A DNA stretch of 64,000 nucleotides, taken from an uncultured Algibacter sp. (GTDB lineage: Bacteria > Bacteroidota > Bacteroidia > Flavobacteriales > Flavobacteriaceae). The position numbers and the translations under genes are program-made. Shown here piece by piece: positions 19,044 through 29,232 of the stretch (its first letter is position 1; each line of letters opens with the position of its first letter). A model generated the notes under the pieces. The model was not told where the DNA came from and ran no database searches. It was given only the letters and a program-made list of their open reading frames with translations. Where the stretch lies: assembly GCF_947490405.1 (NCBI RefSeq), contig NZ_CANLGU010000001.1, positions 248,001 through 312,000 on the forward strand. The letters run 5' to 3'.

Positions 19044-20528
19044 ATGAATTTGAAAAAACATATCCTTATCATTTTTAGCTTAGCTATAACTCTATCTTGC
19101 GAAAAACCTAAAACATCGCCAACATTAGCATTAGCCGAAACAAGTAGAGAAATAACTATTGACTATAACGGTAAAACACTAAAGGTTTATACGACAGCTG
19201 AAAATACAGATTTAAAACTCTCATTAACTAATGAACTACGTTTTAATCCTGCAAATCAACCTTTAGAGACTGAAATTGCAGTTTTTGTTAACCCAAAAAA
19301 AACATTCCAAAAATTTCTAGGAATTGGAGGAGCGATAACAGATGCTTCTGCTGAAGTTTTTGCAAAATTAAGTAAAGATAAGCAACAAGAATTATTACAT
19401 GCATACTACAGTGACACTGGTATTAATTACAATATTATCAGAACCAGTATACATAGCTGCGATTTTAGTTCTAAAAGCCATACATACATTAAAGAAGGTG
19501 ATACAGAGTTAAAAACATTCTCTATTGAAAAAGACAAGAAATACAGAATACCAATGATAAAACAGGCAACAACCTTAATTAAAAACGATTTGGTTTTTTA
19601 TGCTAGTCCATGGAGTCCTCCAGCATTTATGAAAACCAATAAAAACATGTTACAAGGCGGTAAATTACTGCCTGAATATTATCAAACTTGGGCAGACTAT
19701 TTTGTAAAGTTTATTCAGGCTTATGAAGCAGAAGACATCCCTGTTTGGGGTGTAACTATACAAAATGAGCCTATGGCAAAACAACGCTGGGAATCTTGTA
19801 TTTATACTGCTGAAGAAGAACGGGATTTCTTAAAAAATAATTTAGGTCCAACATTTGAAAAAGCAGGATTTAAAGATAAAAACATAGTTGTTTGGGATCA
19901 TAATAGAGATCTTATTTCTCATAGAGCCAATACTATTTTCGAAGATCCTGAAGCTGCTAAATACGCTTGGGGTATTGGCTTTCATTGGTATGAAACGTGG
20001 ACAGGTGGCGATCCTAAATATGATAATTTATCAAATATTAAAACATCTTTTCCTACTAAAAATTTATTATTCACTGAAGGTTGTCAAGAAAAATTTAGTG
20101 AAGCGCATTACTTCAGATGGTCTAATGCAGAACGCTACGGCAACTCTATGATTAATGATTTTAATAATGGCACTGTAGGTTGGACAGATTGGAATATTCT
20201 GCTTGATGAAACTGGAGGTCCAAACCACGTTCAAAATTTATGCTTCGCTCCTATTCATGCAGATACCAGAACTAACGAACTCATTTATACACCTTCTTAT
20301 TATTACATAGGTCATTTTTCTAAATTTATAAAGCCTAATGCATCAAGAGTAAGTACCACTACAAGCAGAAGCACTTTAGAAAGCACATCATTTGTTAATG
20401 AAAACGGACAAGTTGTTACAGTAATCATGAATAAAAGTGACACACCAATTGATTACAAACTTATTGTTCATGAGAGCGAAGTAGCTTTAAAAATACCTTC
20501 TCATGCAATGCAAACTATCTTATACTAA
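19044..20528 (+). CDS. GH30 glycoside hydrolase, lipoprotein (second of a tandem pair)
   Basis: A 494-residue lipoprotein (AITLSCEKP) with the GH30 fold. TIQNEPM gives acid/base Glu242 and LLFTEGCQE gives nucleophile Glu345. FLGIGGAITDASA, SPWSPPAFMKTN and GWTDWNILLDETGGPNH are typical of the glucosylceramidase/beta-1,6-glucanase branch (GH30_1/GH30_3). It differs enough from the upstream copy to suggest division of labour, for example endo and exo action on the same glucan. It overlaps no neighbour; the lectin gene begins 22 bp downstream. Confidence 0.92.
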   Translation: MNLKKHILIIFSLAITLSCEKPKTSPTLALAETSREITIDYNGKTLKVYTTAENTDLKLSLTNELRFNPANQPLETEIAVFVNPKKTFQKFLGIGGAITDASAEVFAKLSKDKQQELLHAYYSDTGINYNIIRTSIHSCDFSSKSHTYIKEGDTELKTFSIEKDKKYRIPMIKQATTLIKNDLVFYASPWSPPAFMKTNKNMLQGGKLLPEYYQTWADYFVKFIQAYEAEDIPVWGVTIQNEPMAKQRWESCIYTAEEERDFLKNNLGPTFEKAGFKDKNIVVWDHNRDLISHRANTIFEDPEAAKYAWGIGFHWYETWTGGDPKYDNLSNIKTSFPTKNLLFTEGCQEKFSEAHYFRWSNAERYGNSMINDFNNGTVGWTDWNILLDETGGPNHVQNLCFAPIHADTRTNELIYTPSYYYIGHFSKFIKPNASRVSTTTSRSTLESTSFVNENGQVVTVIMNKSDTPIDYKLIVHESEVALKIPSHAMQTILY

Positions 20529-20550
20529 TAATCCATTAAAATTTAAAATT

Positions 20551-21375
20551 ATGAAAACAAATTACTTGAAAGCAGCATTAGCTGTAGCTATGTTTATCTG
20601 TACTTTAAGTACTCAAGCTCAAATTATTGCAGATGGCACTTATAATATTTACAACCCAAATTTATCAGAAGTTATTGGTGTTAACAGAATCGCTATAGGC
20701 GAAGCTGGAAACCCACAAGACATTATCATAGGAAGAGCACGAATGCAAACTTATGACATTAGTAACAGTGATCAAGAATGGTCTTTTATCCATCAAGGTA
20801 GCGATGTTTATAAAATAACAAATGTTGGCGACAATTCAGCTTTGGGTGTAAAAGACGGTTGGTGTGGAGATTTTGGTGATGTTCAGGTTGGATTTACAGA
20901 CTCAAGTCCTTACACATTATTTAAAATTATTAATGGTGTAGCAGCAAACACTTATGTATTCCAAATTGCATTTGATGGTGATTGCAACTTTGGCTCAACA
21001 AATGTTCCTATTAAAGCGTTTGATATTGACGGAGGAAGTTCAGGCTCTAAAATAAATACATTTCCAACGGATTCTGGTAATGCAAATCAAGAATTTGAAA
21101 TAGTAGCCCCAGGTACTCTAGGAATTGATGATGCTTTTCTATCTGATAAAATATCTATTTTTTATAATACAGCTGAAGGCTTAGTGGTAAATTCTACAAC
21201 AAATAATGAAATAGAAATTAGTGTATTTGATATGGCTGGACGCTCTATAATAACTAAAAAATCTATTAATAGCCGTACAAATATTAAACTTCATACTACA
21301 AGTACAGGAATCTATCTTGCTAAAATTAAGGATACCAATAACAATACACTGGTTAAGAAATTTTTAGTGTTCTAA
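20551..21375 (+). CDS. Secreted ricin-type lectin-like protein with type IX sorting domain
   Basis: 274 residues from the ATG at 20551, which gives a clean signal peptide (MKTNYLKAALAVAMFICTLSTQA). The frame is also open upstream to 20503, but that part overlaps the GH30 gene. The central part (about 25-185) has beta-trefoil features: DGTYNIYNP, SDQEWSF, NANQEFEIV. The last about 75 residues form a Por-type sorting domain (VFDMAGRSI, TGIYLAKI, LVKKFLVF), so the product is exported by the type IX system. A carbohydrate-binding helper for the GH30 enzymes is the natural reading. Last gene of the operon, followed by a terminator. Confidence 0.8.
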   Translation: MKTNYLKAALAVAMFICTLSTQAQIIADGTYNIYNPNLSEVIGVNRIAIGEAGNPQDIIIGRARMQTYDISNSDQEWSFIHQGSDVYKITNVGDNSALGVKDGWCGDFGDVQVGFTDSSPYTLFKIINGVAANTYVFQIAFDGDCNFGSTNVPIKAFDIDGGSSGSKINTFPTDSGNANQEFEIVAPGTLGIDDAFLSDKISIFYNTAEGLVVNSTTNNEIEISVFDMAGRSIITKKSINSRTNIKLHTTSTGIYLAKIKDTNNNTLVKKFLVF

Positions 21376-21467
21376 AAAATAATCACTCATAGTAAAAAAA
21401 TTAATTTACTATAGATAGATTAATAGCCATCGTATAGTCAAATTAATGTTTAGTTTAGTTGAATGAG

Positions 21468-21500
21468 TAAGCCTGCAAAAATTTTGTAGGCTTATTTTTT
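21468..21500 (+). terminator. Intrinsic terminator after the GH30/lectin operon
   Basis: TAAGCCTGCAAAA (21468-21480) pairs with TTTTGTAGGCTTA (21482-21494) apart from one G-U pair, and is followed by six T. It ends the rightward operon and abuts the stop codon of the convergent DUF5060 gene. The 92 bp before it (21376-21467) hold nothing recognisable. Confidence 0.8.
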
Positions 21501-23361
21501 ATTTTTCAGCTTGTATTAACAAAACCCAATCGCTTTGATTTTGGCTAGGTGGCAACCCTAGCAGAACTTTTCCTGCTGCTTTAATTAGAGTAATGGACCC
21601 ATTATGCAAGTCACCTCCATTTCTGGGGTCGTACCATTTAACTTTATAAATCTTATTAGTTTTACCTAAATCCAACTTAATTTTTTGGGCATTCGCTTCA
21701 GCATAAATAACATAAACCTCGTCCTGTTTGGCAAAACAATAGGACATGTCTTCTGTAGTTATTAATTCATTACGAGGTTCCATCTCCCAAAATGGGATAT
21801 ATGTATTAAAAAAATGAAGTGCATATCTATTTTGATCCCAAAATAAATCACGACTTCTAAAATCTTCACAGGTTAAATCAGAATTTGGACTTGCATAACC
21901 AAAATACCATTCAACACCAAAACCACCCGCCATAAGTGTTCCCCACATTGCTCTGGATCGCGCAAAATTATGTTCAGAATCTTCATCATCTGGTAATAAA
22001 GCAATATTCGCTTTACCAGGCTCATCAACGGCTAAAGCCCATTTTCTCCCTGTGGCATTTGATTTGTTTCTCCATTTTAAAACTCTTGGATGTACATCGT
22101 TAAACTCAGGATGGCTTAGTTGTAGTGACGCTCCTGTTAAAGGTGATTGATTACCAATTAATTTTGCATACCTATCGTCTTTATTCGGAAATGTATGAAT
22201 AACTAAATGACTGTTATAAGCGTCTAATTTTGAAACATATTCTGCCACTTTTTTAACCTCTTCAATGGGTTGATTATTTTCTTCACCTAAATTCCAATTC
22301 ATAGATAGATGATGCCCAAATCTCGCTATTAGCTCTCTATAATATAGCTTTCCCTCTATTCCAAAAACACCTTTGTCCATCAAATGATCAGTTTCAGTTT
22401 CATGAGTTTTAAAATGCAGAAACATGCCTTTTGTTTCGGCATATTCAAATATGCGTTCCCATTGGTCTAGTTTTGAAACATCAAATCGAGTTTTATGAAA
22501 CATAGTTTCCCAAGCTTCTTTATTTTTCTTGATACTCGCATAGGTTTCATAGTCTTCAACAGGAACTTTTAATAAATGAGGAAAAATATTCCTATCATCT
22601 CCATCTACATTAAAGGTTAAAAATGAAAACACATTAAGCTCTTCGCTCGCTAAATAATTAATAGCACCTAAAAGGTTTTTTCCTTTAGTTTCTTGCCACA
22701 AATATGGTATTCCACTTTCATCAAAGTCTTTTGCATGAGGCTCCCATTGCTTTTGAAAACCTAGTGCATTTGTAGAAACATCAAAATCTGTATATGCTAA
22801 TAAATTCTCAGGAGCATCAACACCTAATTTTATGAAGTATTTTTGACTTTCGGCAAACTTTAAATACGATTCACCAACGTATTGAAGCCTTCCTTTAGCA
22901 CGATTATCTATTCCTTTTTTATCTGATTCTAATATTGTAAAGGTTCCTGTTTGTCCATCCATAAAACCTGCGCTAAAGGCTTTACTTAAATCATCAGACA
23001 CAGCAATATTGTCTCCCTTTTTAAAAGAAACAGAATAAGTCCATTCTCCAATTTTATTGGGTGTAAAACGAACTTGCCAAATATTTCCAGTATCGCTGCC
23101 TGTTTCTGCGGCATTACCATCGGCAGCATAAAACCCAGGGATTATATATTCTTTTTCCTTATTTCTAAAAGTAACATCTAAACGATAATTTAAAAATGGG
23201 TTTTTTATATCCATCTCGCTAGTTTGTGGTCCTTCAAAATTTAAAACAATTCTGTGCCACTTTTTTAACTCTCCTTCTACTTGTACTTCTTTATGTTGAT
23301 TACATGAGTAAAATGAAATAGTTATAAAAAGAAAATATAGGTATGAAATTCGTTTTAGCAT
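21499..23361 (-). CDS. DUF5060-domain protein, candidate clan GH-A glycoside hydrolase, lipoprotein
   Basis: 620 residues with lipobox FYSC (Cys20). Residues about 30-135 form the Ig-like DUF5060 domain (VLNFEGPQTSE, GFYAADGN, GEWTYSVSF). Residues about 155-530 look like a TIM barrel: NWNLGEEN puts a strand-4-like Glu pair at 360/361 and WALAVDEPG a strand-7-like Glu at 447, the arrangement of a retaining GH-A enzyme. The last about 90 residues resemble a collagen-binding-type beta domain (WYDPRNGGDL). I do not know a characterised activity for this exact architecture. It starts 9 bp after the PL24/25-type lyase and is surely co-transcribed with it. Confidence 0.75.
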   Translation of the reverse strand: MLKRISYLYFLFITISFYSCNQHKEVQVEGELKKWHRIVLNFEGPQTSEMDIKNPFLNYRLDVTFRNKEKEYIIPGFYAADGNAAETGSDTGNIWQVRFTPNKIGEWTYSVSFKKGDNIAVSDDLSKAFSAGFMDGQTGTFTILESDKKGIDNRAKGRLQYVGESYLKFAESQKYFIKLGVDAPENLLAYTDFDVSTNALGFQKQWEPHAKDFDESGIPYLWQETKGKNLLGAINYLASEELNVFSFLTFNVDGDDRNIFPHLLKVPVEDYETYASIKKNKEAWETMFHKTRFDVSKLDQWERIFEYAETKGMFLHFKTHETETDHLMDKGVFGIEGKLYYRELIARFGHHLSMNWNLGEENNQPIEEVKKVAEYVSKLDAYNSHLVIHTFPNKDDRYAKLIGNQSPLTGASLQLSHPEFNDVHPRVLKWRNKSNATGRKWALAVDEPGKANIALLPDDEDSEHNFARSRAMWGTLMAGGFGVEWYFGYASPNSDLTCEDFRSRDLFWDQNRYALHFFNTYIPFWEMEPRNELITTEDMSYCFAKQDEVYVIYAEANAQKIKLDLGKTNKIYKVKWYDPRNGGDLHNGSITLIKAAGKVLLGLPPSQNQSDWVLLIQAEK

Positions 23362-23370
23362 ATATGCTCT

Positions 23371-25440
23371 TTATTTAAGTATCAGCTTTTTTAAAATTTT
23401 ACTGCTATCAGAAGCTAACTCCAAAAAGTAAATTCCTTTGGAATGGTTAGAAAAATCGACTTGCTTTTGCGAAACTTTTCCTTTATCCAAAGTTTGTCCC
23501 TGAATATTGATTAAAGTGTATTCAAGATTTTGAATATTGGATTGAATATTAAAAACCCCTTCACTAGGGTTTGGATAAATAGTAACCTCATTTAGATTGA
23601 GCGCATTAACGCTCAAAGGTGTTTTCAAAAATAATTCCAGCTTATCTGGTTCACTAGATAGCGAGCGTTCCTGCTTTAGCCTTACTACGTTTTCACCCTG
23701 AGTTAATTCAACATTAGGAATTGTATTCTGCCCATAAACATTCCAATCTCCAGTTTTTTCCATTAATACATTATCATACAATTGCCCGTTCACTGTAATA
23801 TCCATAGTTGAATCATCCCTGTTTCTAACCGCTACAAACAGCACTAAATTATATAAACCCGTTTGAGTCACTTGAAATCTATATTCCAAAAATTGATCTT
23901 TGGCAAATGAGTCTATATATTCACCTCCTGAAGCACTAGAGTTTGTGCCTACCACTATATTAGACGATGCTGTTGTATAATCTTCTGCCTCTAGTAAGTA
24001 ATCAGGAACTTCAACAACAGGAATATCCTCTTCTGAAAGGGTAAATACTTGTACATGTAACGGACGAGCATCGCCACCAGCTTGTTGCATTAAATACACA
24101 TAGAGTTTATCATTTTGTACAAAAGCATCAAAATGCATAAAACTTTCGCTAACAGTTCCTGTATAAATTATTTTCCAATCACTATCATCTTCCAAAGTAG
24201 TTTTAATATTTACCTTACCTCCCAAAAGCTCCACCATAAACACATGGCTTTTATAACTATAAATTTCACCTCTAACGCTTGGGTTAGGTATTAATCCATC
24301 AACACTACTTAAAAACTCAGTAGCTCCTGGAGCCCTATAATAGTGAACATTTCTATTATCTACACGTGTTATAAAATGTATTGCTTCATTCTCTGTAACT
24401 GTCCAAGCAGGATCTGAAGTTGTTCTAGGGAACGTTGCCGTACCATAATCGTCTCCTGGTTCTGCAATTTTTACTGGATCTAAGTTTTCGTCTATATTAT
24501 TTCGTATTGGTAATGTAATAGCTTGATTATCTGCGTTAAACCATTGACTTGATTGATTTTTGGGCACTACATTAGTATAAGCATAATACAAGCCACTATT
24601 AATAGAATACCCATTAGTTGGATTAGAACTTGTATTATTAGCATACCTAATAGCAAAACCACTATAAAATTTACCATTTAAAAAACGTTCACCTCCGTAC
24701 ATATTATTTCTATTAGGTAAAGGAATTGAACCATCATGAAATAACCAATTGTCTGTCCATACATTTCCATCATAGTGTGCCATAAAAATATCCCCATTAC
24801 CTGAACCACCCACTCTATAACGGGTAACTAAACTTCCATCATCAGCTCTATGAATCATTGGATAGGTTATTCTTTCATAGTTTTCACCTTGTTTCAAATA
24901 ATTTTGCTTTGGATTAAAAATATCTAAAGTAAACTCACTATCTGGCACAAAAGCTTTATTTTTCAAAGATACTGAGTAATTAAAAAAGTCGTTTGGCAAT
25001 GATGATGAGCTATAAGCATGCATGTCATACATAATATGAATTGTATTATCTATAGTGCTTACACCTATAGCAGCGGTATTGTGGGAATCTCCTTTTGTTG
25101 GATCAGTTCCTCGAAAACCCACATGCTTATGAGGAAATTCTATGGTTATCCAACTTGAATTTGCTACATTTAAGTTTTTCCTAGAAAGCATTAAGTTACG
25201 CTTGTCCATACCACCTTTGTACCATGTAACAAACACATAACCATTGACAACATCTATACAATCACCATGAGGTGTAATACGTGGTGAAAATTGATAGGCC
25301 ACACCCCTTTCTCCATCAAAATACAATCCGTTATTGGCAACGATAGTAGATTCATCTAAGTTAGCAGCTAGTTGTTTTTGAGCTTCAACTAAATAACAAA
25401 ACACTAATACCAAACATAACCCTAAGTAGTACTTTTTCAT
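23371..25440 (-). CDS. PL24/PL25-type ulvan lyase (BNR propeller) with CBM and type IX sorting domain
   Basis: 689 residues. A signal peptide is followed by a seven-bladed propeller to about residue 475, a CBM6/35-like domain (about 477-607, LLEAEDYTTASSN) and a Por sorting domain (about 613-689, TIYPNPSEGVFNIQS). GDSHN (His120), MHAY (His141), ERITYP (Tyr193), TRYRVGG (Arg209) and NNMYGG (Tyr248) fall at almost the same positions as the His/Tyr/Arg catalytic set described for PL24/PL25 ulvan lyases, to my recollection. The enzyme would cut rhamnose-3-sulfate to glucuronate or iduronate bonds outside the cell by beta-elimination. It leads a two-gene unit with the DUF5060 gene. This gene is the strongest single pointer to ulvan. 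Confidence 0.82.
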   Translation of the reverse strand: MKKYYLGLCLVLVFCYLVEAQKQLAANLDESTIVANNGLYFDGERGVAYQFSPRITPHGDCIDVVNGYVFVTWYKGGMDKRNLMLSRKNLNVANSSWITIEFPHKHVGFRGTDPTKGDSHNTAAIGVSTIDNTIHIMYDMHAYSSSSLPNDFFNYSVSLKNKAFVPDSEFTLDIFNPKQNYLKQGENYERITYPMIHRADDGSLVTRYRVGGSGNGDIFMAHYDGNVWTDNWLFHDGSIPLPNRNNMYGGERFLNGKFYSGFAIRYANNTSSNPTNGYSINSGLYYAYTNVVPKNQSSQWFNADNQAITLPIRNNIDENLDPVKIAEPGDDYGTATFPRTTSDPAWTVTENEAIHFITRVDNRNVHYYRAPGATEFLSSVDGLIPNPSVRGEIYSYKSHVFMVELLGGKVNIKTTLEDDSDWKIIYTGTVSESFMHFDAFVQNDKLYVYLMQQAGGDARPLHVQVFTLSEEDIPVVEVPDYLLEAEDYTTASSNIVVGTNSSASGGEYIDSFAKDQFLEYRFQVTQTGLYNLVLFVAVRNRDDSTMDITVNGQLYDNVLMEKTGDWNVYGQNTIPNVELTQGENVVRLKQERSLSSEPDKLELFLKTPLSVNALNLNEVTIYPNPSEGVFNIQSNIQNLEYTLINIQGQTLDKGKVSQKQVDFSNHSKGIYFLELASDSSKILKKLILK

Positions 25441-25479
25441 TTTTTTTTAATAATATATCTTTGATCTTATACAAAGCTT

Positions 25480-25515
25480 ACAAAAAAGCCAGTAAAATAA
25501 ACTATTACTGGCTTT
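25480..25515 (-). terminator. Intrinsic terminator after the sulfatase-GH78 gene
   Basis: AAAGCCAGTAA (25485-25495) and TTACTGGCTTT (25505-25515) are perfect complements with a 9-base loop; on the minus strand the hairpin is followed by six T. It lies 22 bp after the sulfatase-GH78 stop codon, so the lyase gene downstream must have its own promoter within 25441-25484. Confidence 0.85.
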
Positions 25516-25536
25516 AAAATAATTTTACACTCTTTT

Positions 25537-28500
25537 CTAAAAGGAATTTATTTTTAACTGAATAACATGTTTACCAGGTTCTAGTCTTATAGATTCAAAA
25601 GCAGATGGCACTTTTTCACCATTATGAATCAAATCTTTTCCATCCAAACCGTTTAAAGAAAACTCTGCTACCATATTGCCTGGTATTTCAACTTCATACG
25701 TTTGCAATCTGGCACCGTTATATGTGTACTTCCCTTTGATTGTGCCTCTTACCGTTGGCACTTCTATCATACTAGATTTTAAAGTACTCATTTGAGGCTT
25801 TATAGTTGCAACACCAAACCCAGGAGTTTTTGGTTGTATTCCCCACAAACCTCTTGGTATTACATTTGCGGGTACTGCACCCCAAGCGTGATTCCAATCT
25901 AAATTATTTTTGTACTTATTGTCCCAAGCTTCTAAAGTGATGGTAGAACCAATTTTTATCATGTTATACCAACTTCTATCTGAAGTATCGGTTAATAAGT
26001 CTAATGCATAATCAGCCTCACCTGCATTGTATAGACCATCCATTAAAAATTGCGCACCATAAACGCTACAAGCCATTCCTCGAGATTTCACATAATTTAC
26101 AACAGATTCAAAATGTTCTTCCGGCACTAAACCAAAAGCTAAAGGCATCATATTAGCATGAAGCGATGCATGGTCTGTACCAATACCATCAACATAAATC
26201 CCTCTTGTCTTATCAAACATTTGCTCATTTACTGCTTTTTTTGCTTTTGCAGCTCTTAATTCAAAATCTAAAACTTCTTGAGTTTTACCAAGAATTTTTG
26301 CGAATTCTGCCATGATTTTCATATTCTCATAAAAGAATGAATTAATCACAGTACTATAAGGTTTAAACACAAAGCCATCACGCTCGCCTTTAGTTTTGCT
26401 ACCATTAAAGTTTGGTCCTGGCCAATCAACAATATCAGTTAATGGCTTTTTATAGCCATCAGGAAAACCAAGTTTTTTCATGAAAGCAGCATCAACCTTT
26501 GTAGAGGTTATTAAACCATCTTCATTAGATAATTCGAATAACGATTTATGTTTTAAAGGCTCGTAATAACGCTCAATAAGCTCGGTATTCCCCGTATACA
26601 TGTAGTCAGCGTAAATTAATAATGGCACGTGTTGCTGCCACTCTGTTGGCCATGTTGGGTTTTTCATAAAATACTCGATAGTACGTCTTGCCATAGCATA
26701 TTCTCTATCGGTAGTATAATGACTTAGTTGATTTAAATATGCATCTGCTTCATACGGTATACGTTCTCTATCTCCATCAACATATAACCCATTAAAGGTT
26801 GTAGCTTTTATGGAATATTTACATAAGTCCCATACTTGGTTTAAGATGTTATTGTTACTCTCAAAACCGCTAGCGTTTTCATCCCAATAGGTATGAAATG
26901 CCAATTGGGTAAAATCTTCAGCGTTTAAATTGCTTTTAGCACCTTCAACCTCTGCATATCTAAATGGCACTAAAGGAGGAAAACCATTTGGCAGTGGTAC
27001 TGCTTTATTAGCTCTAGTGTTACGCTCATCTTGTTGAACTTGTATTTGATATTTGGTTTGTCCTGGTTTTACATCTACTTTAATTTCTTGGTAGCGAATA
27101 TTACTTTTCTTTGGTGGTGTTCTATTTACGCTACCATCGGTATTAACCATTTCGCCTACTCGAACTGTAAGTGTATGTGGTGTTTTTGCTGTATAGTTAA
27201 AATTCATAGTTGCAAAAGCAGCTTTTCCAAAATCAATAGTGTATAATTCTCCTTTTTTGTTAAACTTCACAGGCTTAACTTCAGTGGTTATAAATTTATT
27301 TTCTGTTGAAATTATATAGCTATCACTTTTTCCTGTAGTAAATTTTTGAGGCTCAGAATAATCAACTAACCTATTTTCTTGTTCCCAAATTCTAACTTTC
27401 CAATAGTATGTTCTTCCAATTTCTAAAGCAGTTCCGTTATATTCAACATCAGTAGATTTTGTTGATGCTACACGTCCACTATCCCAAACATCGCCATTAT
27501 TATTATCGATACTTGCTTTATTTGAAGCTACCAAAATTTGGTACGCACCTTGGTATTTAGAGCCCAGAGGTACCGTCCAACCAAACTCAGGTTTTAAATC
27601 AAAAATCTTAACATCTGTTGCAGGTTCTCTAATTAATTCTACAGTTAAATCTGTAGGCGCAGCTCTAAACGCATTGCTATTTTTCTTGATTAACTCGTCA
27701 AGCTTAGTTCTTAGTTTATTAGCTACTGTTTTGTATTTTTTCTTTCCAATTAGGTTTTTAATCTCTTGAGGATCTTTTTCTAAATCATAAAGTTCTTCGA
27801 TAGATTTATCGTTAACGTATCTAAAATACTTCCACTTTTTAGTTCTTACACCTTCACTTGGTGGAATATTTTTGAAATCCCAAATATGCTCGATTAAAAT
27901 TGTATCTCTAGCTATAGTATTAGTTTCTTGCTTTACTATTGGCAATAAACTTTTTCCCTGCCAAGTACTTGGTGCTTTAACACCCGCAATATCTACAATG
28001 GTTTGTGGCACATCTATATTAAGCACCATATCATCAACATCTTGATGTTTGTTTACTCTTGGGTCAAAGACAATTAAAGGTACACGAATAGAATTATCAT
28101 ACATTAACCATTTTCCAGCAAATTGGCGCTCTCCTAAAAAGTAACCGTTATCGCCCATTACAATGATAACAGTGTTTTTATCTTGCCCTGTTGCTTTAAG
28201 TTTTTCTCTAATTTTTTTAATTTCTATATCTATTCCAGAAATCATTCTATAATAGCCTTTTAAACTATGCTGATACTTTTCTGGAGTATCGTAACGCCAC
28301 GTCCAACGCAATCTATTAAACCCATCTCTTACAATTTTAGGTTGCGCTAAAAAGTACTTGTCGTCTCCTAATTCTGGATCTGGTATTGTTGTACTTTCTA
28401 ACATTTTGTCCATTTCAGATTGCCAGAAATATTGCTTAGGTGCACGGTCATGCGCATGTGGTGCACTAAAACTTAATGACAGGCAAAACGGTTTATCATT

Positions 28501-29064
28501 ACTTGCATTTTTATCAATAAAATCAAGTGCTTTTTGCCCTGTATATCGTGTTAGGTGTACAGTATCATTGTCTATAGTTTTATAATAATACCCTCTTCTG
28601 TCCTTATATTGGTTATTTCTATCGTACGACTCATATTCGTCAAATTGTTTATCTAAATCATTATAACGCACGCCGTATTTACCAAAAAAACCTGTGTAAT
28701 ACCCATTATTTTTTAACACTGTAGGATACGAATTTGCCATATACGCTTCTCTAACGTTTCCGGTTTGAAAGTTAAAGTTATGAGCGCGCTCATGTAATCC
28801 TGTAAATAAACTAGCTCTACTTGCAGCACAAATAGGTGTTGTAACTATAGCTGTATTAAAATAAGTACCAGACTTTGCTAAATCATCCATTTGTGGTGTT
28901 TCAACAAACTCGTTACCTGCATAACCAATAGCATCAAAGCGCTGATCATCAGTTAAAATAAAGATAATGTTTGGTTTTTCGTTATTATTTTGTTGTTGTG
29001 CCTTAATTACATTTACAACACAGAATAAAGTAAATAGTACTAAAAAATAGCTTTTTTTGAACAT
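25537..29064 (-). CDS. Fused S1 sulfatase and GH78 alpha-L-rhamnosidase
   Basis: A 1175-residue two-enzyme protein behind a signal peptide (residues 1-22). The N-terminal about 470 residues are a sulfatase: metal ligands FILTDD (Asp39/40), formylglycine site CAASR at Cys79, and [11 protein letters not shown]. From about 475 a rhamnosidase follows: an Ig-like part ([16 protein letters not shown] region), beta-sandwich, (alpha/alpha)6 barrel with [16 protein letters not shown], and C-terminal sandwich to 1175. GH78 removes alpha-L-rhamnose, and the fused sulfatase would strip the 3-sulfate first. A comparable fusion is known, as I recall, from the Formosa agariphila ulvan locus. No type IX sorting domain is seen. 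It has its own CAGGATA promoter and terminator. Confidence 0.92.
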   Translation of the reverse strand: MFKKSYFLVLFTLFCVVNVIKAQQQNNNEKPNIIFILTDDQRFDAIGYAGNEFVETPQMDDLAKSGTYFNTAIVTTPICAASRASLFTGLHERAHNFNFQTGNVREAYMANSYPTVLKNNGYYTGFFGKYGVRYNDLDKQFDEYESYDRNNQYKDRRGYYYKTIDNDTVHLTRYTGQKALDFIDKNASNDKPFCLSLSFSAPHAHDRAPKQYFWQSEMDKMLESTTIPDPELGDDKYFLAQPKIVRDGFNRLRWTWRYDTPEKYQHSLKGYYRMISGIDIEIKKIREKLKATGQDKNTVIIVMGDNGYFLGERQFAGKWLMYDNSIRVPLIVFDPRVNKHQDVDDMVLNIDVPQTIVDIAGVKAPSTWQGKSLLPIVKQETNTIARDTILIEHIWDFKNIPPSEGVRTKKWKYFRYVNDKSIEELYDLEKDPQEIKNLIGKKKYKTVANKLRTKLDELIKKNSNAFRAAPTDLTVELIREPATDVKIFDLKPEFGWTVPLGSKYQGAYQILVASNKASIDNNNGDVWDSGRVASTKSTDVEYNGTALEIGRTYYWKVRIWEQENRLVDYSEPQKFTTGKSDSYIISTENKFITTEVKPVKFNKKGELYTIDFGKAAFATMNFNYTAKTPHTLTVRVGEMVNTDGSVNRTPPKKSNIRYQEIKVDVKPGQTKYQIQVQQDERNTRANKAVPLPNGFPPLVPFRYAEVEGAKSNLNAEDFTQLAFHTYWDENASGFESNNNILNQVWDLCKYSIKATTFNGLYVDGDRERIPYEADAYLNQLSHYTTDREYAMARRTIEYFMKNPTWPTEWQQHVPLLIYADYMYTGNTELIERYYEPLKHKSLFELSNEDGLITSTKVDAAFMKKLGFPDGYKKPLTDIVDWPGPNFNGSKTKGERDGFVFKPYSTVINSFFYENMKIMAEFAKILGKTQEVLDFELRAAKAKKAVNEQMFDKTRGIYVDGIGTDHASLHANMMPLAFGLVPEEHFESVVNYVKSRGMACSVYGAQFLMDGLYNAGEADYALDLLTDTSDRSWYNMIKIGSTITLEAWDNKYKNNLDWNHAWGAVPANVIPRGLWGIQPKTPGFGVATIKPQMSTLKSSMIEVPTVRGTIKGKYTYNGARLQTYEVEIPGNMVAEFSLNGLDGKDLIHNGEKVPSAFESIRLEPGKHVIQLKINSF

Positions 29065-29124
29065 AGATAAACGTCTTAAGTATTTGATTCTTTTCTTGAA
29101 TATTTAAACAATATTCATAGCTTT

Positions 29125-29169
29125 TAAAATTACAGTATTCTTACACATAACCTATCCTGCTGTATCCTG
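29125..29169 (-). promoter_or_regulatory. CAGGATA tandem-repeat promoter of the sulfatase-GH78 gene
   Basis: On the minus strand two perfect CAGGATA units (29169-29163 and 29159-29153) repeat with a 10-bp period. After 20 bp comes TAATTTTA (29132-29125), which matches TAnnTTTG at five of six fixed bases. Transcription would begin near 29118, about 55 bases before the ATG at 29064. Confidence 0.7.
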
Positions 29170-29232
29170 AAAATAATAGTAAAAGTTTAATAATAAATAT
29201 TGTGGCTATTTCTAAAAAGGCAGTATGCACTT

